Shown here one piece after another: positions 31,969-39,997 of a stretch of DNA of 63,726 nucleotides (the first letter of the stretch is position 1; every line of letters starts with the position of its first letter). Origin of the DNA: a virus; IMG/VR virus record IMGVR_UViG_3300027734_000066, positions 1 through 63,726 of that record; one strand, given 5' to 3'. Made by a program: the position numbers and the translations under genes. Under the pieces are notes generated by a model, which did no database searches, was not told the origin of the DNA, and worked only from the letters and a program-made list of their open reading frames with translations.

Positions 31969-32197
31969 TGAAAGAAACCTTGACCTTATGGTCGCTGAAT
32001 TAGAAAGTGAAAACAGATTGATGAGGGCACGTAATGAACGATTGCAACAAGAACTCGACCGAGCACTTGATGACAACGCACGATTCAAAGTCACACTGGA
32101 ACGCATCATTGCCGTATCCAAGTTGGCCTTTCGGGACGGTGTGCCCGAAAGAGTTGGCGAAGTGGGGACGCAAGCACAAGATACAAACATTGGATGA
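31958..32197 (+). CDS. Small coiled-coil protein
   Basis: 79 residues, starting 10 bp inside the previous gene. It is a continuous charged helix with heptads (LVAELESENRLMRARNERLQ) and probably dimeric. The last 18 residues lose helical character, while the +1 frame (to 32219) gives a plausible continuation; see findings. Function unknown. Confidence 0.6.
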   Translation: MTDDERNLDLMVAELESENRLMRARNERLQQELDRALDDNARFKVTLERIIAVSKLAFRDGVPERVGEVGTQAQDTNIG

Positions 32198-32219
32198 ATA
32201 CGAGGAGGCATTAATATGA
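32034..32219 (+). CDS. Overlapping frame with plausible C-terminal segment (possible frameshift product)
   Basis: A 61-codon frame lies within the coiled-coil gene. Only its last part (CPKELAKWGRKHKIQTLDEYE) looks protein-like, and its stop overlaps the next ATG as ATGA, as real gene ends in this phage do. It may be a frameshift extension of the 31958 gene, or a short peptide starting at a GTG near 32141. The upstream half is probably not translated. Confidence 0.35.
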   Translation: MNDCNKNSTEHLMTTHDSKSHWNASLPYPSWPFGTVCPKELAKWGRKHKIQTLDEYEEALI

Positions 32220-32437
32220 ACGCAGATGACATGCAAGCAGGTGGCGACCATTACAAAACTATGGAGGTACAACCATGGCATGTGATGGCGTCAGTGTTGA
32301 CCCGAGAGGAATTCATTGGGTTTCTCAAAGGCAACATCATTAAGTACAGCATGAGGCAGGGCAAGAAGGACAGCCCTGATGCTGACAAGTGCAGACACTA
32401 CATGCTGAAGTTGAATGAAGTGTTAGAAAACTCTTAA
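32216..32437 (+). CDS. DUF3310 family protein
   Basis: 73 residues. The diagnostic blocks GGDHYKTMEVQPWHV, FLKGNIIKYSMRQGKKD and DADKCRHYMLKLNEVLE define DUF3310, a common phage family annotated as a possible nucleotide kinase but without a proven activity. It is full length for the family. It lies just upstream of the DNA polymerase region. Confidence 0.9.
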   Translation: MNADDMQAGGDHYKTMEVQPWHVMASVLTREEFIGFLKGNIIKYSMRQGKKDSPDADKCRHYMLKLNEVLENS

Positions 32438-32459
32438 CAACATAACAGGAGAAACGAAG

Positions 32460-32963
32460 ATGACAGAAGAAGCAACACTACGCCACAACTGGCGCAACGT
32501 AATAGAGACCGAGGGTGGGTACTGCCCCGTGTGTGATCGGTGGGGCAAGATCAACAAGGTCAAGCTGACTGGCGGCATGGCGCGTTCACTGGCATGGCTT
32601 GTGAGCATGTCAGCGGGGGCAGAGAACGGATGGGTCAACACACGTGACAACGTGCCACTGTTCATGTTGCGCTCAAACTCTATCGGGCACCTCAAGCATT
32701 GGGGCTTGGTGCAAGCACGTGAGCCCGAATCATCCAAGGTCAGGACAAGTGGCATTTGGAGAGCCACGTTAGATGGGCACGACTTTGTGCATGACCGACT
32801 GGTTGTGCCTACACATGTTTTTGTGTACAACGATGCCGTGGTGCGGCAGGGCACTGAGTTGGTGGGCATTGCGGATTGCTTCACCGAAGAATTTGATTAC
32901 CGCGAAGTGATGAATTCGTATTTCCCAACAACACAGGTGCAAGATGGACTTAATAACGATTGA
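32460..32963 (+). CDS. Replication-region protein with Cys pair, unknown function
   Basis: 167 residues, leader AGGAGAAACGAAG. Near the start a CPVCDRWG knuckle could bind zinc, though no second pair is obvious. The middle carries RSNSIGHLKHWGLVQAREPE, reminiscent of a winged-helix surface. The gene overlaps the polymerase by 20 bp, so it may act with replication. Not recognised. Confidence 0.7.
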   Translation: MTEEATLRHNWRNVIETEGGYCPVCDRWGKINKVKLTGGMARSLAWLVSMSAGAENGWVNTRDNVPLFMLRSNSIGHLKHWGLVQAREPESSKVRTSGIWRATLDGHDFVHDRLVVPTHVFVYNDAVVRQGTELVGIADCFTEEFDYREVMNSYFPTTQVQDGLNND

Positions 32964-34770
32964 CTTTGAAACGTACTACGACCGCGACTACTCGCTGTCG
33001 AAAATCACAACGGAAGAATACATACGCTCTGACATGTTTGAAGTCATCGGCGTAGGTGTGAAGATTAACAACCAAGAAACGGAGTGGGCAAGTGGAACAA
33101 ATAAACAAATCGGAGAGTGGCTTCAGAGCAATTTTGAATGGGAGCGGGGGTTTGTCTTGGCGCACAACACCCTTTTTGACGGGGCTATCCTGTCTTGGCG
33201 TTTCGGTATTAATCCTCGGGGTTGGCTTGACACTCTGTGCATGGGCCGTGCCCTTCACGGCGTGGAAGTTGGGGGTTCGCTTAAAGCTCTTACTGAGCGG
33301 TATGGGCTCGGGGAAAAAGGAACCGAAGTCGTTAACGCCCTCGGCAAAAGACGACTGAACTTCAGCGACGACGAACTCGCACGGTACGGTGACTACTGCA
33401 TCAACGATGTAGAACTCACCCACAAACTCTTTACCATCTTGGTAAAGGATTTTCCCAAGCAAGAACTGCGTGTGATTGATCAGACCCTGCGCATGTTCAT
33501 CGACCCCATACTCGAACTGGACGGCGACATGTTGCAACAACACCTCATCGGCATCAAGCAGATGAAGGAAGACCTGCTGACATCCTCGGGTGTGGACAAG
33601 GCTGAACTGATGAGCAATGAGAAGTTTGCTGAACTGCTCCGCTCGTTTGGTGTAGAGCCCCCGATGAAGACAAGCCCCGCCACGGGTAAGCAGACCTATG
33701 CGTTTGCCAAGAGTGACGAGGAGTTCAAAGCCCTTGCTGACCATGAAGATGTCAGGGTGCAGACACTTGTCGCCGCCCGCTTGGGCACCAAGTCAACGCT
33801 TGAAGAGACCCGCACCCAACGGTTCATTGACATCTCCAAGCGTGGCAAGTTGCCTGTACCGATTCGTTACTACGCCGCACACACTGGACGGTTCGGTGGG
33901 GACGACAAGATCAACATGCAGAACTTGCCAAGCCGTGGCGACAACGGCAACAAGCTCAAGAAGGCGATCATTGCGCCCGAGGGCTACACCATCATTGACG
34001 CTGACTCTGCACAGATCGAAGCGCGGGTGCTGGCGTGGCTGTCGGAACAGAATGACTTGGTAACAGCTTTTGCTGAGGGTAAGGACGTGTACAAGAAGAT
34101 GGCCTCGGCTATCTACGGCAAGCCCGAGTTTGAGATCAGCAAGGACGAGCGGTTCGTGGGTAAGACCACAATCCTTGGTGCAGGGTATGGCATGGGTGCC
34201 GTGAAGTTCCAAGCCCAACTCAAGACCTTTGGCGTGGAGGTGGACGTTGACGAAGCAAGACGCATCATTGACATTTATCGCCGCACCAACGATTCCGTGG
34301 TGAGGCTGTGGCGTCAGGCTCAGAACGCTCTTGTAAACATGTCACGTGGTGACCTCGCACCGCTTGGCCGGGCAGCCGTGCTTGAGGTGGTGCCCAGTGA
34401 GTCATCTATCCGCTTGCCCTCGGGTCTGCTGATGCGCTACGACGACTTGAAGTTTGACCAAACCGAGAAGGGTATCGAGTTCCATTACAAGACACGCAAG
34501 GGTCGCACCCGTATCTATGGCGGCAAGGTGATTGAGAACGTGTGCCAAGCCATTGCACGTTGCATCATTGCTGAGCAGATGCTAAAGATTGGTAAGCGAT
34601 ACAAGGTTGTGCTGACTGTGCATGACGCGATTGCTGTGTGCGTACCGGACGCGCAAGTTATACCCGCAACGCAGTACGTTGAGGAGTGCATGCGATGGGT
34701 GCCCGAGTGGGCAAAGGGTCTGCCTGTGAACTGTGAGTCAGGCAGTGGTAAATCTTATGGAGACTGCTAA
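32944..34770 (+). CDS. DNA polymerase I-type (family A) with 3'-5' exonuclease
   Basis: 608 residues. Exonuclease motifs: ITIDFET (Asp7, Glu9), VLAHNTLFDG and DYCINDVELTH. Polymerase motifs: HTGRFGG...MQNLPSRG, motif A DADSAQIEARVLAWL, motif B region ERFVGKTTILGAGYGMG, motif C LTVHDAIAV (Asp561). In E. coli Pol I motif C reads HDE; here the Glu is Ala. Length suits a phage replicative family A enzyme without a 5' nuclease. It is the main replication polymerase of this genome. Confidence 0.95.
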   Translation: MDLITIDFETYYDRDYSLSKITTEEYIRSDMFEVIGVGVKINNQETEWASGTNKQIGEWLQSNFEWERGFVLAHNTLFDGAILSWRFGINPRGWLDTLCMGRALHGVEVGGSLKALTERYGLGEKGTEVVNALGKRRLNFSDDELARYGDYCINDVELTHKLFTILVKDFPKQELRVIDQTLRMFIDPILELDGDMLQQHLIGIKQMKEDLLTSSGVDKAELMSNEKFAELLRSFGVEPPMKTSPATGKQTYAFAKSDEEFKALADHEDVRVQTLVAARLGTKSTLEETRTQRFIDISKRGKLPVPIRYYAAHTGRFGGDDKINMQNLPSRGDNGNKLKKAIIAPEGYTIIDADSAQIEARVLAWLSEQNDLVTAFAEGKDVYKKMASAIYGKPEFEISKDERFVGKTTILGAGYGMGAVKFQAQLKTFGVEVDVDEARRIIDIYRRTNDSVVRLWRQAQNALVNMSRGDLAPLGRAAVLEVVPSESSIRLPSGLLMRYDDLKFDQTEKGIEFHYKTRKGRTRIYGGKVIENVCQAIARCIIAEQMLKIGKRYKVVLTVHDAIAVCVPDAQVIPATQYVEECMRWVPEWAKGLPVNCESGSGKSYGDC

Positions 34771-35252
34771 TGAGTAACAACACATGGAGTCAGATTGGGG
34801 CTGTTGACCCCAACACATACCTTATCAACAACACGTCAACACAAACGCTGAATGCGGTGCAGATTGGAGCGCAGAAACAGAACCATAACATCTTATTCCA
34901 CGGGCCGAATGGTAAGGAAGTTGGGCGCTTTGACTTCAACGGCGAGGAGATGAAGTTTGACGGGCAAGCGGATGTGTCGGCGCAAGTGTTCATTGAGTGG
35001 GCGCGTAAGACGTTTACCGAACGGGTGATGGCCGACAAGCGTGACGTTCTCAAGGAAGTGATGGATGCGCTACTGCACGAGTCAACCGGCGCACTGTATG
35101 AGGACGCAGAGAAACTTGCCATCCTGACCTGCCTACAACGGGTACGAGAAATACAGGAGTCGGTTGAACCGATACAAAAAGAAATGTGGAGTAACGCGCA
35201 GGTAGCTCAGCAAGCCTTGCAACCCCTTGCACCTTGGAGTAATCAGCCATGA
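34770..35252 (+). CDS. Protein downstream of polymerase, unknown function
   Basis: 160 residues, starting in a TAATG overlap with the polymerase stop. The first third is strand-rich (NILFHGPNGKEVGRFDFNGEEM), the rest helical and acidic. It may be a polymerase accessory protein by position only. Not recognised. Confidence 0.7.
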   Translation: MSNNTWSQIGAVDPNTYLINNTSTQTLNAVQIGAQKQNHNILFHGPNGKEVGRFDFNGEEMKFDGQADVSAQVFIEWARKTFTERVMADKRDVLKEVMDALLHESTGALYEDAEKLAILTCLQRVREIQESVEPIQKEMWSNAQVAQQALQPLAPWSNQP

Positions 35253-35374
35253 CTGAAACAATTGCAACAACAATTATCTTGGGGTTCATAGGCGTGGTGG
35301 TTGCTGGCCTTGTGTTGGTAGCACTGATGCGCTTGTGGTTTTGGATGGACGAACAAGAAAGGAATGACAGATGA
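35249..35374 (+). CDS. Tiny single-pass membrane protein
   Basis: 41 residues (MTETIATTIILG...). A clear TM helix (ILGFIGVVVAGLVLVALMRLWF) is followed by a polar tail. It overlaps both neighbours as ATGA and opens a nine-gene coupled chain. Function unknown. Confidence 0.6.
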   Translation: MTETIATTIILGFIGVVVAGLVLVALMRLWFWMDEQERNDR

Positions 35375-35631
35375 ACAAGCTGATTAGAAGAGAAGACACC
35401 GTCAAGCACTTTATTCCCATTGGAAGCATTGAGTTGAAGTTGGTTGTGGCAAAGGCAGAGGGCTACGCCATTCGGGTTGAAGAAACAAGGTATCACCACG
35501 TTGTTGATGGGACAGTTGTTACCAGCGTAGATGAGAGCAAGCCAAAATACTATTTCTTCAACGACCGCCCCCTACCTGCGCTTGACCCATACCGCATTGC
35601 AATGGATTTTTATTTGAAGGAGAAGGTATGA
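35371..35631 (+). CDS. Small protein of coupled cluster, unknown
   Basis: 86 residues, beta-rich (FIPIGSIELKLVVAKAEGYA, TVVTSVDESKPKYYFF). It has a 4-bp overlap with the gene on each side. No function is recognised. Confidence 0.65.
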   Translation: MNKLIRREDTVKHFIPIGSIELKLVVAKAEGYAIRVEETRYHHVVDGTVVTSVDESKPKYYFFNDRPLPALDPYRIAMDFYLKEKV

Positions 35632-35912
35632 GCCAAAAGATGGTGGACTTTTACTTTGAAAAAACCCGCGACACTGTAGACCAAGACTGGCCCGAGAGTT
35701 TTACCCATGAAGATGTTGCCAAAACTTTGGGCGTGGAACAAGTGAGGTATAGGATTTATTACAGCAAAGATGATCTTACGTTGCGCCTGTTTGTGTTCCG
35801 TCCGCACTGTACCCATCACGAAGAGCAGAAAATGTTGGGCTTGGGGTTTGTGATTGCAAAGCCCGATGACGCAGACAACATCCCAGATAAACTTAAAGAG
35901 GTGAACGCATGA
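35628..35912 (+). CDS. Small protein of coupled cluster, unknown
   Basis: 94 residues, alpha/beta, with FTHEDVAKTLGVEQVRYRIYY and a CTHHEE patch that could bind a metal. It overlaps both neighbours by 4 bp. Not recognised. Confidence 0.65.
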   Translation: MSQKMVDFYFEKTRDTVDQDWPESFTHEDVAKTLGVEQVRYRIYYSKDDLTLRLFVFRPHCTHHEEQKMLGLGFVIAKPDDADNIPDKLKEVNA

Positions 35913-36142
35913 CCCCGCAAAGCTTTGACATTGACACCTGCAAGGAAGTTGTGGGGGATGCACGGATGCGTGTCATCGAAGCCAAGGCCCGACAGGATGC
36001 CGACAACGGCGTTGTGGATGCACCAAAAGAAGCAAAAGGAACTTACTGGGATAAAGCGTATTCATACATGGAGTATGTCGTGTACATAACAGCGCACCAC
36101 AAGAGGCTGGAGCGGATTCAACGGATGAAGGAGAAAGCATGA
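35909..36142 (+). CDS. Small protein of coupled cluster, unknown
   Basis: 77 residues, helical and basic (RMRVIEAKARQDAD, HHKRLERIQRMKEK). ATGA overlaps on both sides. Not recognised. Confidence 0.6.
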   Translation: MTPQSFDIDTCKEVVGDARMRVIEAKARQDADNGVVDAPKEAKGTYWDKAYSYMEYVVYITAHHKRLERIQRMKEKA

Positions 36143-36342
36143 GATACCGAATCACGTACAGCAACGGCAACTACGCTGACTGGGATTCAATGCAGAAAGA
36201 ACTTGCATGGGCGTACAAGTGGGGCGTGTTCCTGTATGCCATCCGACTCAATATCGGTGCGTGGAGAGCGGGGCACAAGTCGTTTAAATACTGGCTGTAT
36301 GTTCTGCGTAGGAAACCAAAGATCACAAAGGAGAAGGCATGA
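36139..36342 (+). CDS. Small protein of coupled cluster, unknown
   Basis: 67 residues, very aromatic and basic (WAYKWGVFLYAIRLNIGAW, FKYWLYVLRRKPK). It could be a peripheral membrane protein. ATGA overlaps on both sides. Confidence 0.6.
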   Translation: MRYRITYSNGNYADWDSMQKELAWAYKWGVFLYAIRLNIGAWRAGHKSFKYWLYVLRRKPKITKEKA

Positions 36343-36527
36343 GCCCAAAAATTGAAGCCCTGATAAAAGCAACTGGGTGCGCTGATGTGGGTGAATTGTT
36401 TGATCGGTCGATTCGGCTGGGCAAAGTGTTTTACCAATTCAAACAGGAGCATGGCCGCCCCATGAACGCAACTGAAATGAAATACCTTGAAGCAGTGTTA
36501 CACGCTACACCACCGGAGGACACATGA
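36339..36527 (+). CDS. Small protein of coupled cluster, unknown
   Basis: 62 residues, helical (KIEALIKATGCADVGELFDR, FYQFKQEHGRPMNATEMKYL). ATGA overlaps on both sides. Not recognised. Confidence 0.6.
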   Translation: MSPKIEALIKATGCADVGELFDRSIRLGKVFYQFKQEHGRPMNATEMKYLEAVLHATPPEDT

Positions 36528-36796
36528 ACGGCAGATTCTTTGACGGTGCAGAGTTGTTCAAGCTGTATGCAGAGCAGGGCTTACCCCTTGAGATGGCGCT
36601 TATGCGAATAGACCAAGCAGGTAAGACTGTTAACTGGCCTTTGTTTGTGCAGGAAGCTGTGCGCAATGGATGGAACTTGAAAAAGACCTACACCACGATT
36701 GTTGCAGGTGTGCGGGACGCAGAGATTTACACCAAGGCGCAGATGGTGGAGTTTGAAAACATGGCTAAATTATTTTTCATAAGGGAGGCGACATGA
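36524..36796 (+). CDS. Small protein of coupled cluster, unknown
   Basis: 90 residues, helical with many aromatic residues (AELFKLYAEQGLPLEMALMR, PLFVQEAVRNGWNLKKT). ATGA overlaps on both sides. Not recognised. Confidence 0.6.
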   Translation: MNGRFFDGAELFKLYAEQGLPLEMALMRIDQAGKTVNWPLFVQEAVRNGWNLKKTYTTIVAGVRDAEIYTKAQMVEFENMAKLFFIREAT

Positions 36797-37041
36797 AAGA
36801 CGCAGAGGACGAAACATTTGAGGAACTTGCGATGAAACAAGTTCGAGCAACCGCAAGCGGCAACCGCAAGCGGCAGATTGCACACATGGACGTACACAGC
36901 CACCCCGCTGAGTTTGTACACCTGCACCGCAACGACACGCTGGAAGAAGTTGCAGTGGAGTTGGAGGCCAAATTCACCATGCCGTTCGGTCGTGACACTG
37001 TGCAGTCGTTCGCAACATTTGTGAGGGGGATGAAGCGATGA
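36793..37041 (+). CDS. Small protein of coupled cluster, unknown
   Basis: 82 residues. An acidic N terminus is followed by basic ATASGNRKRQIAH and the His-rich HMDVHSHPAEFVHLH, which may bind a metal. ATGA overlaps on both sides. Not recognised. Confidence 0.6.
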   Translation: MKDAEDETFEELAMKQVRATASGNRKRQIAHMDVHSHPAEFVHLHRNDTLEEVAVELEAKFTMPFGRDTVQSFATFVRGMKR

Positions 37042-37328
37042 AAGCAAAAGAAGAGTTGACAAAGCTGATCATGGAAAGCTACGACAGAGGCGTCAAAGAC
37101 ACAAAGCAAGCGGCGCTTACTGCGCTTGAGAAAATTGTTGCAGTTAACAACACCTGCGAAAAACACTGCGAAGCCACGGCGTTCAAGATCACGATTCGTG
37201 GTTTGGAGCACAGGGTTGCAGAGGAGCGTGAGGCGTGTGCAAAGCTGTGTGAAAGCCTATTAATGCAACAGGAAATTGATGTGCGTGACCAATGCGCCGC
37301 CGCCATCAGAGCAAGGGGGAACACATGA
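37038..37328 (+). CDS. Small protein of coupled cluster, unknown
   Basis: 96 residues. It is helical with several Cys (NTCEKHCEA, REACAKLCES), a spacing that could form a small metal site or disulfides. Its stop overlaps the Cas4-like gene start as ATGA, tying the cluster to the nuclease. Confidence 0.6.
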   Translation: MKAKEELTKLIMESYDRGVKDTKQAALTALEKIVAVNNTCEKHCEATAFKITIRGLEHRVAEEREACAKLCESLLMQQEIDVRDQCAAAIRARGNT

Positions 37329-38008
37329 CAGTCAAGATACCCGCATGGTCGTTCTCGTCCATCAAGACGTTTGATCAGTGTCCAAAGAAGTTCTACCACT
37401 TGAAGGTCGTCAAAGACTTCCAAGAAGATCAGGGTGCAGAGCACCTGCTGTACGGCACCGCCTTTCACGAGGCGGCTGAGTTCTACATACGTGATGACAC
37501 CCCCCTACCCCCTCAGTTCTCGTATGCTAAGAGTTCATTGGATAACCTCAAACGGCGTGAGGGCCAGAAGCTATGTGAGTACGAGATGGGGCTGACCGAA
37601 GACTTAGAGCCGTGCGGTTTTAAAGACCCGAACGTGTGGTGGCGAGGCATCGCTGACCTGATCATCCTTGAGGACGATGGCACTGCACGGGTGGTTGATT
37701 ACAAGACCGGAAAGAGTGCCAAGTACGCCGACACCGGACAGCTTGAGTTGATGGCGCTCGCCGTATTCAAGCACTTTCCTGAAGTCAAGCGTGTCAAGGG
37801 TGGCCTGTTGTTTGTCATAGCCAAACAGTTCCCCAAGGCAAGCTACGACCGAGCCGTGGACGAGCCCAAGCTGTGGGAGAAGTGGCTACGCGACCATGGT
37901 CGTATGAAAAGAGCTTACGAGACCAACGTATGGAACCCCCGTACGTCAGGGCTTTGCAAGAGACACTGTGTTGTTTTATCATGCCAACATAACGGAAGGA
38001 ACGATTAA
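37325..38008 (+). CDS. Cas4/RecB-like PD-(D/E)xK nuclease, probable Fe-S protein
   Basis: 227 residues. Nuclease motifs appear in order: YGTAFHEAAE (His48), WRGIADLII (Asp111), VVDYKTGK (Asp125, Lys127) and the QLELMALAVFK helix. One Cys near the N terminus (Cys19, DQCPKKFY) and three at the C terminus (Cys211, Cys215, Cys220) match the layout that holds a 4Fe-4S cluster in Cas4/AddB-type exonucleases. It probably processes DNA ends in recombination-dependent replication. It is followed by HNH and helicase genes. Confidence 0.88.
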   Translation: MTVKIPAWSFSSIKTFDQCPKKFYHLKVVKDFQEDQGAEHLLYGTAFHEAAEFYIRDDTPLPPQFSYAKSSLDNLKRREGQKLCEYEMGLTEDLEPCGFKDPNVWWRGIADLIILEDDGTARVVDYKTGKSAKYADTGQLELMALAVFKHFPEVKRVKGGLLFVIAKQFPKASYDRAVDEPKLWEKWLRDHGRMKRAYETNVWNPRTSGLCKRHCVVLSCQHNGRND

Positions 38009-38305
38009 ATGCCATACACCAAATCCCCCCGACCCTACAAGGCCGAGTACCAAAAGCAGAAGGAACGGGGCGAACACCCCGACCGCATGGAGCGCCAACG
38101 TGCGCGGCGAAAAGTTGATGCCAGTTCTCCCGATGAGAACGGCAACGGCAAGGCCGACAAGCGTGAAGGCAAGGACATCGACCACGTAAAGATGTTATCC
38201 AAAGGTGGCTCAAACAAGGACGGGCTGCGCATCGTTGCACCAGCCAAGAATCGTGCCCGTAATGGCCACAGCACAAAAGAAAAAGGCGGGAAAAAACCCG
38301 CTTGA
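38009..38305 (+). CDS. HNH endonuclease-like protein
   Basis: 98 residues, starting directly after the Cas4-like stop. A basic N-terminal region with KRE repeats precedes a short HNH core: DIDHVKMLSKGGSNKDGLRIV and PAKNRARNGH. It has the expected Asp-His, Asn and Asn-Arg spacing but no zinc Cys pairs. It could be a DNA-processing nuclease working with its neighbours or a small mobile-type HNH that settled here. Confidence 0.78.
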   Translation: MPYTKSPRPYKAEYQKQKERGEHPDRMERQRARRKVDASSPDENGNGKADKREGKDIDHVKMLSKGGSNKDGLRIVAPAKNRARNGHSTKEKGGKKPA

Positions 38306-38330
38306 CGCGCACTGCGCGTTCGGTTAGATT
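38302..38330 (+). promoter_or_regulatory. Sigma70-type promoter for the helicase gene
   Basis: TTGACG (38302-38307), 17-bp spacer, TAGATT (38325-38330). It overlaps the HNH stop codon. The leader contains a strong hairpin (38349-38376). Confidence 0.6.
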
Positions 38331-38348
38331 AGAAGTTCGACAACGACT

Positions 38349-38376
38349 GGAGCGAGTGGGACACCCACTTCGCTCC
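38349..38376 (+). promoter_or_regulatory. Leader hairpin upstream of the helicase gene
   Basis: GGAGCGA-GTGGG pairs with CCCAC-T-TCGCTCC (12 bp, one bulged T) around ACA. It ends 29 bp before the TTG start codon, so it may control translation or mRNA stability. No T-run follows. Confidence 0.6.
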
Positions 38377-38405
38377 AAGTTTGTTCGTCTGCGCTGGAGA
38401 ACGAA

Positions 38406-39947
38406 TTGGAAATCATTGACAACAAGGCTCTGTTGTTGACGTTGCGTAACCCGCATCGCGTCACTACAGTTATCCCTAAAAGCAGGGAACTCCCAAACAA
38501 CCAAGTGCTCGTGCACTGGGGGTTGGATGAGGCGCAAGTCCTCAAGAATCTGCGCGTGAAAAACGTGCCATCCCCCATCATGGGACGCTACGATTGGCCC
38601 GGCCAGTACAAGCCGTTTGACCATCAGAAGACAACAGCCGCATTCCTCACGATGAACCGCCGTGCGTTCTGCTTGAACGAGCAGGGCACAGGCAAAACAG
38701 GGTCAGTCATTTGGGCGGCAGACTACCTGCTGAAACAGAAACGCATTCGCAGGGTGCTGGTGATTTGCCCTCTGTCAATCATGGATTCAGCGTGGAGAGC
38801 CGACCTGTTCAAGTTCGCCATGCACCGATCAGTTGACATAGCGTACGGCTCAAAAGAAAAACGCAAGGCCATCATCAACGGCATTGCCGAGTTTGTGATC
38901 ATCAACTATGACGGCGTGGAGATTGTTGCCGAGGACATTGCCAAGGGTGGCTTTGATCTGATTGTGATTGACGAGGCCAACGCATACAAGAACGTACAGA
39001 CCAAGCGATGGAAGGTGCTGAACTCACTGGTCAAGGCTGAGACATGGCTTTGGATGATGACAGGCACCCCCGCCGCTCAGTCCCCGCTCGATGCGTACGG
39101 GCTTGCAAAATTAGTCAATCCACAGGGTGTCCCCAAGTTCTACACAACCTTCCGCGACATGGTGATGATCAAGCTAAACAACTTTCGTTGGCTTGCCAAA
39201 GAGACCGCCACACAGACCGTGTTTGAGTGTTTACAACCCGCCATCCGATACACCAAGGATGAGTGCCTTGACTTGCCTGAGATGACGTACGTTAAGCGCC
39301 GAGTCGAGTTGACAAAGCAACAGGAACGCTACTACGGCATGCTCAAGAGTCGCATGGTGGTGCAGGCCGCAGGGGAAGAGATTACGTCAGTTAACGCTGC
39401 CGTGAACATGAGCAAACTCCTGCAAATATCTTGTGGTGCGGTGTACTCCGATTCAGGCGAGACCTTGGAGTTCGACATCAAGAACCGCTACAACGTGCTG
39501 ACCGAGGTGATTGACGAGTCCAGTCAGAAAGTGCTCGTGTTCGTGCCGTTCAAGCATGTGATTAGCATCCTGACCGACAAACTCAATGCTGACGGATACA
39601 CGACCGAGGTGATCAGTGGGGACGTGCCCGTGCACAAGCGCACCGACATCTTTAATCGCTTCCAGACCGAGCCCGAGGGCACCAAGGTGCTTGTCATCCA
39701 ACCCCAAGCCGCCGCCCACGGCGTGACCCTCACAGCGGCCAATACCGTGGTGTGGTGGGGGCCGACATCCTCCCTTGAGACCTACGCCCAAGCCAACGCC
39801 CGAGTCCACCGTTCGGGTCAGCGTCACCCCTCCACAGTGGTACAACTGGTAGGTTCAGGTGTAGAAAGACACGTTTACAACTTATTGGATAATAAAATCG
39901 ACGTTCACTCAAAAATAGTTGATCTTTACAAAGAAATACTTGAATAA
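38406..39947 (+). CDS. SNF2-type (SF2) helicase
   Basis: 513 residues from a TTG at 38406 with GGAGAACGAA upstream, the leader this phage uses elsewhere. Motifs: Walker A NEQGTGKTGS (91-100), DEAN box LIVIDEAN (189-192), motif III TGTPAAQSPLDAYG, and motif VI QANARVHRSGQR near the C terminus, typical of SWI2/SNF2 enzymes. A DNA-translocating role in replication or repair is expected. It lacks accessory domains, as usual for phage forms. Confidence 0.92.
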   Translation: MEIIDNKALLLTLRNPHRVTTVIPKSRELPNNQVLVHWGLDEAQVLKNLRVKNVPSPIMGRYDWPGQYKPFDHQKTTAAFLTMNRRAFCLNEQGTGKTGSVIWAADYLLKQKRIRRVLVICPLSIMDSAWRADLFKFAMHRSVDIAYGSKEKRKAIINGIAEFVIINYDGVEIVAEDIAKGGFDLIVIDEANAYKNVQTKRWKVLNSLVKAETWLWMMTGTPAAQSPLDAYGLAKLVNPQGVPKFYTTFRDMVMIKLNNFRWLAKETATQTVFECLQPAIRYTKDECLDLPEMTYVKRRVELTKQQERYYGMLKSRMVVQAAGEEITSVNAAVNMSKLLQISCGAVYSDSGETLEFDIKNRYNVLTEVIDESSQKVLVFVPFKHVISILTDKLNADGYTTEVISGDVPVHKRTDIFNRFQTEPEGTKVLVIQPQAAAHGVTLTAANTVVWWGPTSSLETYAQANARVHRSGQRHPSTVVQLVGSGVERHVYNLLDNKIDVHSKIVDLYKEILE

Positions 39948-39968
39948 GTGGCAAAACGCCACTATAAT
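39940..39968 (+). promoter_or_regulatory. Promoter with perfect TATAAT and palindromic spacer
   Basis: TTGAAT (39940-39945), 17-bp spacer, TATAAT (39963-39968). The inverted repeat GTGGC-AAAAC-GCCAC (39948-39962) fills the spacer, as an operator would. It serves the 39998-41636 gene group. Confidence 0.7.
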
Positions 39969-39997
39969 AAGAACCCCAACAACAACTGGAGAACGAA

